Part shown: positions 52,047-61,189 of the stretch, in pieces
Numbering within the stretch: position 1 is the stretch's first letter
Layout: each line of letters opens with the position of its first letter
Source of the DNA: CBFCZU01 sp965602635
GTDB lineage: Bacteria; Planctomycetota; Phycisphaerae; SM23-33
Assembly (NCBI GenBank): GCA_965602635.1
Contig: CBFCZU010000002.1
Location: 1-63,912 of the forward strand
Direction of reading: 5' to 3'
Length of the DNA: 63,912 nt
Notes under the pieces: model-generated
Seen by the model: only the letters and a program-made list of their open reading frames with translations
Databases searched by the model: none
What the model was told of the DNA's origin: nothing
Translations under genes and position numbers: made by a program

Positions 52047-52062
52047 CCGCAACGCGTTGCGG
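52047..52062. promoter_or_regulatory. 16-bp perfect palindrome between asnA and a URO-D gene
   Basis: CCGCAACGCGTTGCGG, in the divergent interval between asnA (minus) and the URO-D gene at 52196 (plus). A candidate operator; a plausible asnA promoter (TTGCGT, 17 bp, TAGGCT) lies just upstream of it on the minus strand. Confidence 0.4.
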
Positions 52063-52195
52063 TAGCCACCTCCACCCGGCTCAGCCTAACCGGCTATATC
52101 CACGGACGCAAGGTTCCGACCACCTCGCCGCGGCGCCGCCTTGCGGGCCGGCAGGGCGAGCGGATACACTTACCCGGCTTTTCCAGGAGACGCAC

Positions 52196-53368
52196 ATGAA
52201 CTCGCGCGAGCGCATGCTCACGGCAATCAGCGGCGGCAAGGGCGACCGGGTCCCGCTTTCCTTCATGATCTTCAGGGCGCTGGCGGCCAAGACCAGCGGT
52301 TGGCGGGATTTCGTCGAGACGTCGCTGTCGATGGGCCTCGACGCAATCGTGGACCTGAAGGAGATCATCCCGCCGGGCGGCGAGGACCAGGGAGACGCGC
52401 TGGGCTTGCCGGTGCGACTCGGCCCGGACGTGTCGGTCCGCGAGTGGCGCGAGCCCCCGGCCGGGCGACCGTACCCCCTGCTGCACAAGGAGTACGCCAC
52501 GCCGGACGGCACCCTCTCGGTCGTCGTCAGGCAGACCGACGACTGGCCACACGGTAACCACGTTCCCTTCCTGGACGATTACATCGAGCCGCGGGCCGAG
52601 AAGTCGTTGGTCAACTCCGCGGAAGACCTGCCCGCCCTGAAGCACCTGCTGACCGAGCCGACGGACGAGGACATCCGCCGCTGCCGGGAGGCGTGGAAGG
52701 CGCCCAAGCAATTCGCCGCCGACCGCGGGCTGCTGCTGGCGGCCGGATGGGGAATCGCCGCCGACGCGACCGCCTGGCTCAGCGGGCTGACCAACACGGT
52801 CATGGCCGCCGTGGACCGGCCGGAGTTCCTCGAAGCGCTGCTCGATGTCATCGGCGCATGGAACCGCCGCCGCATGGAGATCATGCTGGCCGAGGGCGTG
52901 GACCTGTTCGTTCGCCGCGGGTGGTACGAGGGGACGAGCTTCTGGTCGCCCGGGCTCTACCGGCGCTTCCTGCTGCCCCGCCTGATCGAAGAGGTGGAGC
53001 TGGCCCACCAGGCGGGAGCCAAGTTCGGATACATCATGAGCGTCGGGTCGCTCCAGTTCGCCGACATCCTGGCCGAGTCGGGCGTGGACGTGGTCCTTGG
53101 CGTCGAGGACGTGCAGGACCGCGGCATGGACCTGGCGGCGCTGAAGGCGAAGACGCGCGGAAAGGCCGCGCTCTGGGGCGGGGTCAACGGCTTCGTCACG
53201 ATCGAGCGCGGCTCCGACGACGAGATACGCGCTGCCACGACCCGCGCGCTCGAGGCGCTCGGGCCCGACGGGTTCATCCTCTCGCCGGTGGACAACATCC
53301 GCGACACCTCCGCCGAGGTCTGGCGCAAGGTGGAGCTGTTCATCGACACGTGGAAAGAGCAGGCATAG
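52196..53368 (+). CDS. URO-D-fold protein, paralogue 4 of 5
   Basis: 390 residues. MNSRERMLTAISGGKGDRVPLSFM start, DLFVRRGWYEGTSFWSPGLYRRFLLPRLIEEVELAH body and FILSPVDNIRDTSAEVWRKVELFIDTW ending fit the URO-D superfamily. The zinc-site equivalent reads FGYIMSVGSLQFADIL, with neither His nor Cys. Stand-alone gene, divergent from asnA. AGGAGA lies 5 nt before the ATG. Probably a lyase or transferase on a small methylated or carboxylated compound, but not a canonical zinc methyltransferase. Confidence 0.87.
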   Translation: MNSRERMLTAISGGKGDRVPLSFMIFRALAAKTSGWRDFVETSLSMGLDAIVDLKEIIPPGGEDQGDALGLPVRLGPDVSVREWREPPAGRPYPLLHKEYATPDGTLSVVVRQTDDWPHGNHVPFLDDYIEPRAEKSLVNSAEDLPALKHLLTEPTDEDIRRCREAWKAPKQFAADRGLLLAAGWGIAADATAWLSGLTNTVMAAVDRPEFLEALLDVIGAWNRRRMEIMLAEGVDLFVRRGWYEGTSFWSPGLYRRFLLPRLIEEVELAHQAGAKFGYIMSVGSLQFADILAESGVDVVLGVEDVQDRGMDLAALKAKTRGKAALWGGVNGFVTIERGSDDEIRAATTRALEALGPDGFILSPVDNIRDTSAEVWRKVELFIDTWKEQA

Positions 53369-53526
53369 CCGCCCTGCGCCCCGCCGGCCGATGGGTCTTC
53401 TTTCGCGCCGGGGGCGTGGAATCCGCGCTTGCCCGGGCCTCCCGCGCCTGCGAGAATCGCCACTGCCCGGCCGCGGCGGTCGTGGCCGCAAGTCTATCCG
53501 GGAAACGTCCGGTGAAAGGGCAAGAC

Positions 53527-54108
53527 ATGCTCAAAGGCATAAGACTGATCGGATCGCTGGCTTTCGTGCTGGGGTTCTTTGCCCTCATCTTCGTGGCCCT
53601 GCCCTGGTACGTCACCATCGTTGATGACTCCACGGTGGGCGGGCCGCTGCCGCCGTGGGTGAAGGCGGCAGTGTACGCCCTGCTGGGCGGCATCGTCGTA
53701 GTGCTGGTGACGGTGGCCCTCGAGCAGGCCCGCCTCAGGCCCAAGGCAGCCGCGCCGGCGCCGGAGGCCCTGCCCGAAGGCATCCTGATGGAGAACACCG
53801 ACCGGGTGCCCGGGCGCGAGGTAACCGAGGCCCTGGGACTGGTCAAGGGCCACACCATCTATGCCATCTGGCTGGGCAGGGACATCTCCGCGCTGGTCAG
53901 GCTGATCCTCGGCGGCGAGCTGACCGAGTACACCGAGATGATGGGCAAGGCGCGGGAGATGGCGCTGGGGCGAATGGCGCGGGAGGCCGCCGACCTCGGG
54001 GCCGACGCCATCCTCAACGTCCGATTCATGACGACCAGCGTGATCGGCAGCGCCGCCGAGCTGCTTGCCTACGGCACGGCCGTCAAGCTCGCACCCTCGT
54101 CAACTTGA
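53527..54108 (+). CDS. Membrane-anchored YbjQ/UPF0145 domain protein
   Basis: 193 residues. Two transmembrane helices at the N-terminus (about 5-30 and 45-68), then a YbjQ-like domain (from about 85: ILMENTDRVPGREVTEALGLVKGHTIYAIWLGRDISALVRLILGGELTEYTEMM...AREAADLGADAILNVRF). The family is a small pentameric fold of unknown function, sometimes called heavy-metal-binding. The membrane anchor is less common. ATG 53527 follows a weak GAAAGGGC site. Confidence 0.85.
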   Translation: MLKGIRLIGSLAFVLGFFALIFVALPWYVTIVDDSTVGGPLPPWVKAAVYALLGGIVVVLVTVALEQARLRPKAAAPAPEALPEGILMENTDRVPGREVTEALGLVKGHTIYAIWLGRDISALVRLILGGELTEYTEMMGKAREMALGRMAREAADLGADAILNVRFMTTSVIGSAAELLAYGTAVKLAPSST

Positions 54109-54213
54109 GGCGCCGCAGCCAAGGACGAGGAGGCCGAGACGATCAAGTGAGCGCCCGGGCCCGCACCGAGGCGCCTATACGGATGACTGCCGGGGTAAAC
54201 GCGGGCGCGCTGC

Positions 54214-54242
54214 TTGCCACTCACCTCGCCACCCGGTAGGAT
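54214..54242 (+). promoter_or_regulatory. Predicted promoter of the comM/yifB gene
   Basis: TTGCCA (54214-54219), 17 bp, TAGGAT (54237-54242), about 30 nt before the start at 54271. Confidence 0.55.
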
Positions 54243-54270
54243 GCGGGCGGTTTGCTTTGGGGATCGCTCC

Positions 54271-55806
54271 ATGATCTCACGCGTGCACAGTTCGATTCTT
54301 CAGGGCATCGACGCGGTCGCCGGCGAGGTCGAGGCCGACGTCGCCCGCGGCGGGCTGGGTGAGCTGAAGCTGGTGGGCCTGGCCGAGACGGCCGTCAAGG
54401 AGTCCGTCTCGCGCATCCAGGCCGCCCTGCGGAACAGCGGCTACCGCTGGCCCGGGCCGAAGGTGACCATCAACCTGGCCCCCGCCGACGTGAAGAAGGA
54501 GTCGGCCGCGTTCGACCTGCCGATCGCCGTGGCCGTAATGCTTGCCGGCGGCATGTTCGCCAGCGAGAAGGCCGACGACTTCCTGCTGGTCGGCGAGCTT
54601 GCCCTCGACGGGCGTGTCCGCGCGGTCAAGGGCGCCCTGGCGACGGCCATGCTGGCGCGGAATCTCGGGCGGCGCGGCGTGATCGTGCCGGCCGACAACG
54701 CAGCCGAGGCCGCCGTCGTCGAGGGCCTGGAGGTAATCCCGGTCAGCTTCCTGACCGAGGCGGTCGGCTTCCTCACCGACGAGCTGCCCATAGACGCGGC
54801 CCAGGTCGATCTCGACGAGGTCTTCGCGGTCGCCAGCCGCTACGAGGGCGACTTCGCCGACGTCCGCGGGCAGGAGTCGGCCAAGCGCGCGCTGACCATC
54901 GCCGCCGCCGGCCATCACAATATCCTCATGATCGGGCCGCCGGGAGCGGGCAAGACGATGCTCGCCAAGCGCATCCCGACCATCATGCCGCCGCTGACGC
55001 CGGACGAATCGCTGGAGACCACGCGCGTGTACTCGGCCCGGGGGCTGCTGGCGGCGGGCCAGTCGCTGATGGCCACCCGCCCGGTCCGAATGCCCCACCA
55101 CTCGACTTCGGCGGCCGCACTCATCGGCGGCGGCGTGATACCCCAGCCAGGCGAGGTGTCGCTGGCCCACCACGGCGTCCTCTTCCTCGACGAGCTGCCC
55201 GAGTTCGCCCGCCACACGCTGGAGATGATCCGCCAGCCGCTGGAGGACAGCACCGTCACCATCCCGCGCGTCCATTCGACGATGAAGTTCCCGGCGGCGA
55301 TCATGCTGGTGGCGGCGATGAACCCCTGCCCCTGCGGCTACTTCACCGACCCGAAGCGGCAGTGCAAGTGCGGCCCGCGCGCGATCGAGCGTTACCTGTC
55401 TCGGATTTCCGGCCCGCTGATCGACCGGATCGACATTCACGTCGAGGTGCCGCCTGTGCCGTGGCGTCAGCTCCGCGGCGAGGGCGACGGGTTGGACTCG
55501 GACGCCATGCGGCGGCAGGTGGTCGCGGCCAGGGGCGTGCAGCGCCGCCGCTTCGGCACCGGCCGAGGGGCGACGACCACCAACGCCACCATGTCGTCGC
55601 AGCAGATACGGAAGTCCTGCAAGCTCGACCAGCCCGGCGAGATGGTGCTCAAGCAGGCCATGACCGAGCTGGGCCTATCGGCCAGGGCACACGACAAGGT
55701 CCTCCGCATCGCCCGCACCATCGCCGACATGGAAGGCGAGGAGGCCGTCGCCCCCCACCACGTCGCCGAGGCCGTGCAGTATCGGAGGCTGGACAGAAGA
55801 CTTTAA
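54271..55806 (+). CDS. comM: YifB/ComM family Mg-chelatase-like AAA+ ATPase
   Basis: 511 residues. N-terminal Lon-protease-like domain (1-180: GLGELKLVGLAETAVKESVSRIQAALRNSGYRWPGPKVTINLAPADVKKE), AAA+ core with Walker A GPPGAGKT and Walker B LFLDELPEF, Cys-containing segment MNPCPCGYFTDPKRQCKCG, and C-terminal helical domain (SARAHDKVLRIARTIADMEG). ComM is a branch-migration helicase in natural transformation; here the role in DNA uptake is inference. ATG 54271 gives the standard N-terminus. Confidence 0.95.
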   Translation: MISRVHSSILQGIDAVAGEVEADVARGGLGELKLVGLAETAVKESVSRIQAALRNSGYRWPGPKVTINLAPADVKKESAAFDLPIAVAVMLAGGMFASEKADDFLLVGELALDGRVRAVKGALATAMLARNLGRRGVIVPADNAAEAAVVEGLEVIPVSFLTEAVGFLTDELPIDAAQVDLDEVFAVASRYEGDFADVRGQESAKRALTIAAAGHHNILMIGPPGAGKTMLAKRIPTIMPPLTPDESLETTRVYSARGLLAAGQSLMATRPVRMPHHSTSAAALIGGGVIPQPGEVSLAHHGVLFLDELPEFARHTLEMIRQPLEDSTVTIPRVHSTMKFPAAIMLVAAMNPCPCGYFTDPKRQCKCGPRAIERYLSRISGPLIDRIDIHVEVPPVPWRQLRGEGDGLDSDAMRRQVVAARGVQRRRFGTGRGATTTNATMSSQQIRKSCKLDQPGEMVLKQAMTELGLSARAHDKVLRIARTIADMEGEEAVAPHHVAEAVQYRRLDRRL

Positions 55807-55849
55807 CGGAGCAAGGCACGCCCGGTAACCGCTAAGCGAGGACGTGAAC

Positions 55850-56935
55850 ATGCCTGGAGTGACCGTACACGACAAGGCCGCGGCGTACGAGGGCTACACG
55901 CTGTTCTGCCAGACGCATCGGGAGGAGAGCGGGCCCGACCGGCCCATCTACCTTATCGACATGGCCGGCGAAATCGCCCACGAGTGGCGCGTCGAGACGA
56001 CAGTGCAGTCGTACTGCCACCTCCTGCCGGACGGAAACCTGATGCACCCGACGCACGACCGCTCAGAAGTCGCCCGCGGCCCGTTCGGCATCTACGAGCT
56101 GGACCCCCGCAGTAACGTGGTGTGGTCCATCCGCTGCCGCACGGACCACGACTTCCAGGTGCTCGACAGCGGCAACCTGCTGATCCACAACATCACCGAG
56201 GGCTTCTGCCCGGCCCTGGGGCCGGGGATGAAGCGCCACCCCTACATGGTCGAGGTGACTCGCGACAAGCAGCTCGTCTGGGAGTGGCGCGGCGAGCAGC
56301 ACCTCGGCGAGCTGGAGGCGCTGCTGTCGCCCGAGGCGTGGGCCCACGTGATGGACCGAGCGGCCGGCCAGTTCGCCTTCGACTGGGCGCACAACAACAC
56401 GCTCCAGGTCATCGGCCCCAACGCCACGTACGACAACGAGCTGGCCTCCGGCGGGCAGGCGAAATTCGCACCCGGCAACATCGTCTTCTCCTATCGCAGC
56501 AACGACGTCATCGGCGTGATCGAGAGGCCGTCGGGCCAGATCGTCTGGGCGTGGGGGCCGGGGGTCATCGACGGCCAGCACAAGCCGCACATGCTCGCCA
56601 ACGGCAACATCCTGATCTTCGACAACGGGACGCTCCGCGGCTGGTCGCGGGTCATCGAGCTGAACCCGCTGACCGAGCGGATCGAGTGGGAGTACACCGC
56701 CGCGCCGAAGGAGTCTTTCCTGAGCCGGTACATCTCGGCCGCCCAGCGCTTGCCCAACGGCAACACGCTGATCTGCGAAGGGGCCAAGAGCCACTTGTTC
56801 GAGGTGGCGCCCGACGGGCAGATCGTCTGGGACTTCGTGAATCCTTACGTCAAGGAGGGCACGCCGAATAACATCTACCGCTGCACGCGGTACTCGCCGC
56901 AGTACGTCCGCCCCCTGCTGGAGCGGGCGCGGTAA
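55850..56935 (+). CDS. Arylsulfotransferase (ASST)-like beta-propeller protein
   Basis: 361 residues. Repeated W-x-W/D-G-N-L blades (LPDGNLMH, LDSGNLLIHN, LANGNILIFDNG, LPNGNTLICEG, SHLFEVAPDGQIVWDFVNPY) fit the ASST or related beta-propeller family. No signal peptide, so it seems cytoplasmic, unlike periplasmic ASST enzymes; it may be a non-catalytic relative. ATG 55850 follows GAGG by 8 nt; a GTG two codons upstream is possible. Confidence 0.82.
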   Translation: MPGVTVHDKAAAYEGYTLFCQTHREESGPDRPIYLIDMAGEIAHEWRVETTVQSYCHLLPDGNLMHPTHDRSEVARGPFGIYELDPRSNVVWSIRCRTDHDFQVLDSGNLLIHNITEGFCPALGPGMKRHPYMVEVTRDKQLVWEWRGEQHLGELEALLSPEAWAHVMDRAAGQFAFDWAHNNTLQVIGPNATYDNELASGGQAKFAPGNIVFSYRSNDVIGVIERPSGQIVWAWGPGVIDGQHKPHMLANGNILIFDNGTLRGWSRVIELNPLTERIEWEYTAAPKESFLSRYISAAQRLPNGNTLICEGAKSHLFEVAPDGQIVWDFVNPYVKEGTPNNIYRCTRYSPQYVRPLLERAR

Positions 56936-56953
56936 GCCGTGCCTGGGTGCCGA

Positions 56954-57433
56954 ATGAGCGACTCGACCGAAAGAGAAATGGAGGCCCCCCCGCCCCCGAG
57001 GCCGGACGGGCCCTATTGGGAGGATCCCGTCTATCGTCACGTCTCGCGCCGGCATCGCGCGGCCACGTCCGACGGGTGCGACGCCGAGGCCGCACGCCTT
57101 GACGCGCTCATGCAGCAGCTCGTAAACGCCTCCATGCCCGACGACCTCTACTGGCAGCTTGACGCGGAAGCGAGGGCGGAGCGCAAGAGGCAGCGGCGAG
57201 AGCGCAAACGCCAGTCGAAACCGCCGCCGACGCATGAGGCTGTGGCCCAGCGATCGGCCGGGGTCAACGTCGCCGACTTGAAGAAGCGGATCTTCAACCC
57301 CCGCGTCTCGCGCGAGAACGTCATCAAAGCCCTGGAGTCGCTGCCGCCGGCCGAGAGAAAGGCGACCATCGCCTCCCTGCCTCCGGGCCTGAGAAGGAAG
57401 CTGGGCGGCTACCTCAAAGGCCGAGGGCACTGA
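56954..57433 (+). CDS. Hypothetical basic protein
   Basis: 159 residues, not recognised. Pro-rich N-terminus, a helical central part, then a strongly basic stretch (RAERKRQRRERKRQSK, about 78-93) and a C-terminal helical segment (ALESLPPAERKATIASLPPGLRRKLGGYLKG) that repeats a LPP-based helix pattern, which suggests nucleic-acid or protein binding. Starts 18 nt after the ASST-like gene. A GTG at 56939 is an alternative start; no strong RBS for either. Confidence 0.65.
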   Translation: MSDSTEREMEAPPPPRPDGPYWEDPVYRHVSRRHRAATSDGCDAEAARLDALMQQLVNASMPDDLYWQLDAEARAERKRQRRERKRQSKPPPTHEAVAQRSAGVNVADLKKRIFNPRVSRENVIKALESLPPAERKATIASLPPGLRRKLGGYLKGRGH

Positions 57434-57529
57434 CCGCGCGCGGTGCCGGCATGGACTTTCTCTTGCGTGAGGCCGCAGCCGCCGGCAACATGCCCGGCGG
57501 CCATCGTTTGACGGTTGCAGGATCGCCCC

Positions 57530-58807
57530 ATGCCCGACAGAGAGCAGATCGCCGACGTCGTCGGCCACGCGGAGTCGTACCTGACCGACACGCTGCTGCC
57601 CTTCTGGCTCGACCGGTCGCCCGACCGGGAGATGGGCGGCTTCCTGACCTACTTCGACCGCGACGGGCGGGCCACCGGCGAGACGGTCAAGACCTTCCTC
57701 ATGCAGATCCGCATGCTCTACACGATGGCCAGCGCCCACCGGGCCGGCTATGGCGGCGGGCGGTGCGCCGAGCTGGCCGAAATGGGGGCCGGGTTCATCC
57801 TCGACCACTATTGGGACGAGGCCAACGAAGGCTGGATCTGGATCGCCGACCGGTCGGGTGCGCCCGTCCACACCGGCAAGATCGGCTACGGTCAGTGCTT
57901 CGCGATCTACGCCTTCAGCGAGTACTTCCTTGCCACCGGCGACCCCCGCGGCCGGGCGGCGGCGGAGCGAACCTATGCCGCCGTCATGAGCCGGATGGCC
58001 GATGCCGCACGAGGCGGGTACTACGAGATAATGCTGCCCGACTGGCGTCCGGAGGCCCCCGGCCGGCGCGGCGGCGACCGCAAGAGCATGGACGTCCACA
58101 TGCACATGATGGAGGCCCTGACCACCCTCTACGAGATGACCGGCGAGGAGGCCCACCGGGCGAGGCTGCTCGAGACGATCGATCTGATCGTCGCCAGGAT
58201 GCTGCACCCGGCCCACGGCACGGGGTACATACAGTTCTCGCTGGACTTCGAGCCGCTGGCGGCGATCCTGTTCGAGGTCGAGTGGGGCCGCGACGCCGAG
58301 CCGGCCGACGGGCTCGCCCGCCCGCTGAACTGCACCTCCTACGGGCACAACGTCGAGTTCGCCTGGCTGCTGCTGCACGCCGCCGACGTGCTGGGCCGGC
58401 CGCGGACCGACTACGCCGGCGTCGCCCGGCCGATCTTCGACCACTGCCTCCGCTACGGCATCGACCGCGACTGCGGCGGCGTCTTCGTCGAGGGCCCCCA
58501 CGACGCGCCCCCGACCGTCACCGAAAAACAGTTCTGGCAGCAGGCCGAGGTGCTGATCGGCATGCTCGACGCGCTGGCCCTCTTCGGCGACGAGAAATAC
58601 TGGGAGGCGTTCGAGAACGTCCGCGGCTTCGTCTTCGAGAAGTTCGTCAACCTCGCCGGCGGCGGGGAATGGTACGAGAGGCTCGACCGCGCCGGCCGGC
58701 CCATCGACGACGCCCTCGGCCACGCGTGGAAGATCAGCTATCACACCGTCCGGTCCATGATCCAGAGCGTCGCGCGGCTGAGGTTGCTGTGCGGTGACGA
58801 GCAGTGA
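57530..58807 (+). CDS. N-acylglucosamine 2-epimerase (AGE) family protein
   Basis: 425 residues. Alpha/alpha barrel of the AGE/cellobiose 2-epimerase family: GGFLTYFDRDG, KTFLMQIRMLYTMA, HMHMMEALTTLYEMTG, CTSYGHNVEFAWLLLHA and HAWKISYHTVRSM place the conserved His residues. Probably inverts C2 of a sugar (cellobiose, mannose or an amino sugar). ATG 57530 follows AGGATCGCCCC. It is followed after 35 nt by a URO-D gene and then a barrel protein, so the three may form a sugar-catabolic unit. Confidence 0.92.
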   Translation: MPDREQIADVVGHAESYLTDTLLPFWLDRSPDREMGGFLTYFDRDGRATGETVKTFLMQIRMLYTMASAHRAGYGGGRCAELAEMGAGFILDHYWDEANEGWIWIADRSGAPVHTGKIGYGQCFAIYAFSEYFLATGDPRGRAAAERTYAAVMSRMADAARGGYYEIMLPDWRPEAPGRRGGDRKSMDVHMHMMEALTTLYEMTGEEAHRARLLETIDLIVARMLHPAHGTGYIQFSLDFEPLAAILFEVEWGRDAEPADGLARPLNCTSYGHNVEFAWLLLHAADVLGRPRTDYAGVARPIFDHCLRYGIDRDCGGVFVEGPHDAPPTVTEKQFWQQAEVLIGMLDALALFGDEKYWEAFENVRGFVFEKFVNLAGGGEWYERLDRAGRPIDDALGHAWKISYHTVRSMIQSVARLRLLCGDEQ

Positions 58808-58842
58808 GCCGCGCGGGCACGGGGCTTCGAGGAACGGCAGCG

Positions 58843-59946
58843 ATGGACACGCAGGAGAGAGTCCTGACGGCGCTGCGGCGCGAGCAGCCGGACCGCGTCC
58901 CCGTCTTCATCTACCTCAACCCGTGGGTCCGGTCGTGGTACTCGGACGATCCCTCCTACGCCGAGCTGCTGAAAGCGTGCGAGAGTCACGCCGACGTGAT
59001 CTACGACTGGTACTTCCCGATGGGCATGTTCTGCTCGGCGGCCGAGCTTCCGGAGGAATCCCGCGAGCTGCCCGACGGCAAGGTGGAGCGGACAGTGCGA
59101 ACGCCGGACGGGCCGATAAGCTGCCTGACGGCGCCCGACTGGCGCGGCGGAGGCCTGGTCAAGCGCTGGGTCTGCACTCCCGAGGACGCACGGCGGGTCC
59201 TGTCCATCCCATACGTGGCGCCCCGCCCCGACCTGGGCGAGTTCCTCGCCACCCGGTCGCGCCTGGCCGGGCGGGCGGTGGCGCAGTTGACCTTCCCCGA
59301 CCCGATCTGCATTCTCGGCGACATGGTCGAGCCCGAGGCGCTGGCGACGTGGACCATCGAGCAGCGCCCGCTGCTGCGCGAGATGCTCGACGCGGCGTTC
59401 GAGCGGATCCGCGACGCGCTGACCTACTGCCTCGAAGGCGGCGCCGGGCCGATCTACTATTTCAATGGCCCCGAGTACGCGCTGCCGCCGCTCATGTCGC
59501 CGTGCGACTTCGACGAGTTCGTGGTCGAGTACGACCGGCGACTGGTGAGCCTGGTTCACGGCTACCCGGACGCCTGCGTGATCATCCACTCGCACGGGCG
59601 GGTGAGCGGCTTCCTCGAACGCTTCGCCGCGATCGGCATGGACGGGCTCAACGTGCTGGAGCCGCCGCCGACGGGCGACACCGCGCTGGCCGACGCCAAA
59701 CGCCGCGTGGGAGACAGGTACTGCCTGATCGGGAACATCCAGTACGACGACATCGCCCGGAAGGACCGGCGGGAAGTGGAGCGCCTGGTCGTCGAGGCGA
59801 TCGGCCAGGGCGGACCGGGAGGCGGATTCATCCTTTCGCCGTGCGCCTCCCCCTACGAGACGCCCCTGCCGAAAAGGGCCGCCGACAATCTCGCCCACTA
59901 CCTGCGCATGGGGCGCCGCCACGGGACATACCCGCTTCGCGTGTAG
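58843..59946 (+). CDS. URO-D-fold protein, paralogue 5 of 5
   Basis: 367 residues. DTQERVLTALRREQPDRVPVFIYLNPW start and GGFILSPCASPYETPLPKRAADNLAHYL end. The zinc-site equivalent is VIIHSHGRVSGFLERF: His then His rather than H-x-C, but a Cys is present in LSPCASP at about the third-ligand position, so this is the copy most likely to bind metal. GAGGAA precedes the ATG; a GTG at 58804 overlapping the AGE stop is a second possibility. Clustered with the AGE epimerase. Confidence 0.87.
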   Translation: MDTQERVLTALRREQPDRVPVFIYLNPWVRSWYSDDPSYAELLKACESHADVIYDWYFPMGMFCSAAELPEESRELPDGKVERTVRTPDGPISCLTAPDWRGGGLVKRWVCTPEDARRVLSIPYVAPRPDLGEFLATRSRLAGRAVAQLTFPDPICILGDMVEPEALATWTIEQRPLLREMLDAAFERIRDALTYCLEGGAGPIYYFNGPEYALPPLMSPCDFDEFVVEYDRRLVSLVHGYPDACVIIHSHGRVSGFLERFAAIGMDGLNVLEPPPTGDTALADAKRRVGDRYCLIGNIQYDDIARKDRREVERLVVEAIGQGGPGGGFILSPCASPYETPLPKRAADNLAHYLRMGRRHGTYPLRV

Positions 59947-59972
59947 CGCGGGGCGGCTGAGGGTCGAGCATT

Positions 59973-61058
59973 ATGGAGATCATCGAGCCGTTTCACGGAG
60001 CCGTCCTGAACCACAGGAATGGGCTGGCCGGGCAGGACTGTCTGACGATACCGGTGCGGGTCGCGGCCGGGGCCGACGACAACGTGCTCGTCAACGGCGC
60101 CGCCGCCAGGCGCGCCGGCGCGGAGTTTCAGGCCGAGGTGGCCCTGCGGGAGAAGGAGACGGACATCGTCGCCGTTGCCGATGGCCCGGGCGGTCGCCGG
60201 GAGCGGCGAGTCAGAGTGGTCTGGGACCGCCATTCCCGTCCGCGCTACCGCTTCGCCGTTGACGACAACATCTACTTCCTCCGCGACCTCGCCGCCCGCG
60301 GCTGCCGATCGCTATTCGACTGCCCTTACCTGGAGATGTTCCGCCGCTTCCACGAGACTTACGCTACGAAGTTCGTGCTGAACCTCTTCCACCGGACGCG
60401 CGAGGGCGACTTCGACCTCACGCGGTTCCCCGACCGCTACAGGGGCCAGTGGGCCGACAACGCTCACTGGCTGAAGCTGGCGTTTCACGCGTATCAGGAG
60501 TTTCCCGGCCGGCCATACCAGGACGCGGACCCGGCCAAGCTCCTCGCCGATCTGGACGAGGTGGCCGAGCAGGTCGTGCGCTTCGCCGGCGAGGAGGCGT
60601 ACTCCCCGACGACGGTCATCCACTTCGCCATGATCCGCCCCGAGGCCGTGAAACACCTGGCTCGCCGCGGCGTGAGGGCGCTGAGCACCCACCTGCACCG
60701 AACCGAGGGAGGCTGGGACATCAACTACCAGCTCGACGACGCCAGGTCGCGGTACCTGCTGGCCCACGACGCCCTGCGCGACTTCGAATCGGGCGTGACA
60801 TTCTCCAACATCGACGTGGTCTGCAACGAAACGCCCCCCGAGCAGGTGGCGCCCGTGCTGGAGCGGGTGGCGGCGGACGCGAACACGGCCGAGATCATCG
60901 ACCTGTTAACGCACGAGCAGTACTTCTGGCCGTTCTACCAGAATTACCTGCCCGACCACGCCGAGCGGGTGGAGGCGGCCATCCGCTGGGTGACGCAGCG
61001 CGGCTACGAGCCGGTGTTCTTCCACGAGGGACTGCTCGGCGGCCAGGAATGGGACTGA
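59973..61058 (+). CDS. Uncharacterised protein, possible polysaccharide deacetylase-like barrel
   Basis: 361 residues, not firmly recognised. Residues 1-75 look like a beta-sandwich (VRVAAGADDNVLVNGAAARRAGAEFQAEVALREKETDIVAVADG); the rest resembles a (beta/alpha) barrel with VDDNIYFLRDL, FVLNLFHRTREGDFDL and a late HEGLLGGQEWD, which could be the acidic and metal residues of a deacetylase-like enzyme. Placed 26 nt after the URO-D gene and likely in the same transcription unit. No signal peptide. Confidence 0.7.
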   Translation: MEIIEPFHGAVLNHRNGLAGQDCLTIPVRVAAGADDNVLVNGAAARRAGAEFQAEVALREKETDIVAVADGPGGRRERRVRVVWDRHSRPRYRFAVDDNIYFLRDLAARGCRSLFDCPYLEMFRRFHETYATKFVLNLFHRTREGDFDLTRFPDRYRGQWADNAHWLKLAFHAYQEFPGRPYQDADPAKLLADLDEVAEQVVRFAGEEAYSPTTVIHFAMIRPEAVKHLARRGVRALSTHLHRTEGGWDINYQLDDARSRYLLAHDALRDFESGVTFSNIDVVCNETPPEQVAPVLERVAADANTAEIIDLLTHEQYFWPFYQNYLPDHAERVEAAIRWVTQRGYEPVFFHEGLLGGQEWD

Positions 61059-61112
61059 GTGCCGCGGGCGGCGGGCGGGAGGTCATCCGGGAAATCCTGC
61101 ACGGATCTAGAC

Positions 61113-61141
61113 TTGACGAAAACCCCGTTCTGCGTTATTTT
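61113..61141 (+). promoter_or_regulatory. Predicted promoter of the beta-helix PEP-CTERM gene
   Basis: TTGACG (61113-61118), 17 bp, TATTTT (61136-61141), about 50 nt before the start; AAAGGAGG lies just before the ATG. Confidence 0.7.
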
Positions 61142-61189
61142 GTCAAGAGGGAGTTGGCTTCGTTCTTGCACAGATAAAGGAGGACGCTT

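Noticed and set aside
56063..58744. 893-residue minus-strand ORF opposite the ASST-like and AGE genes
   Set aside because: Spans several real plus-strand genes and intergenic DNA with no recognisable domain; a GC-driven open frame.
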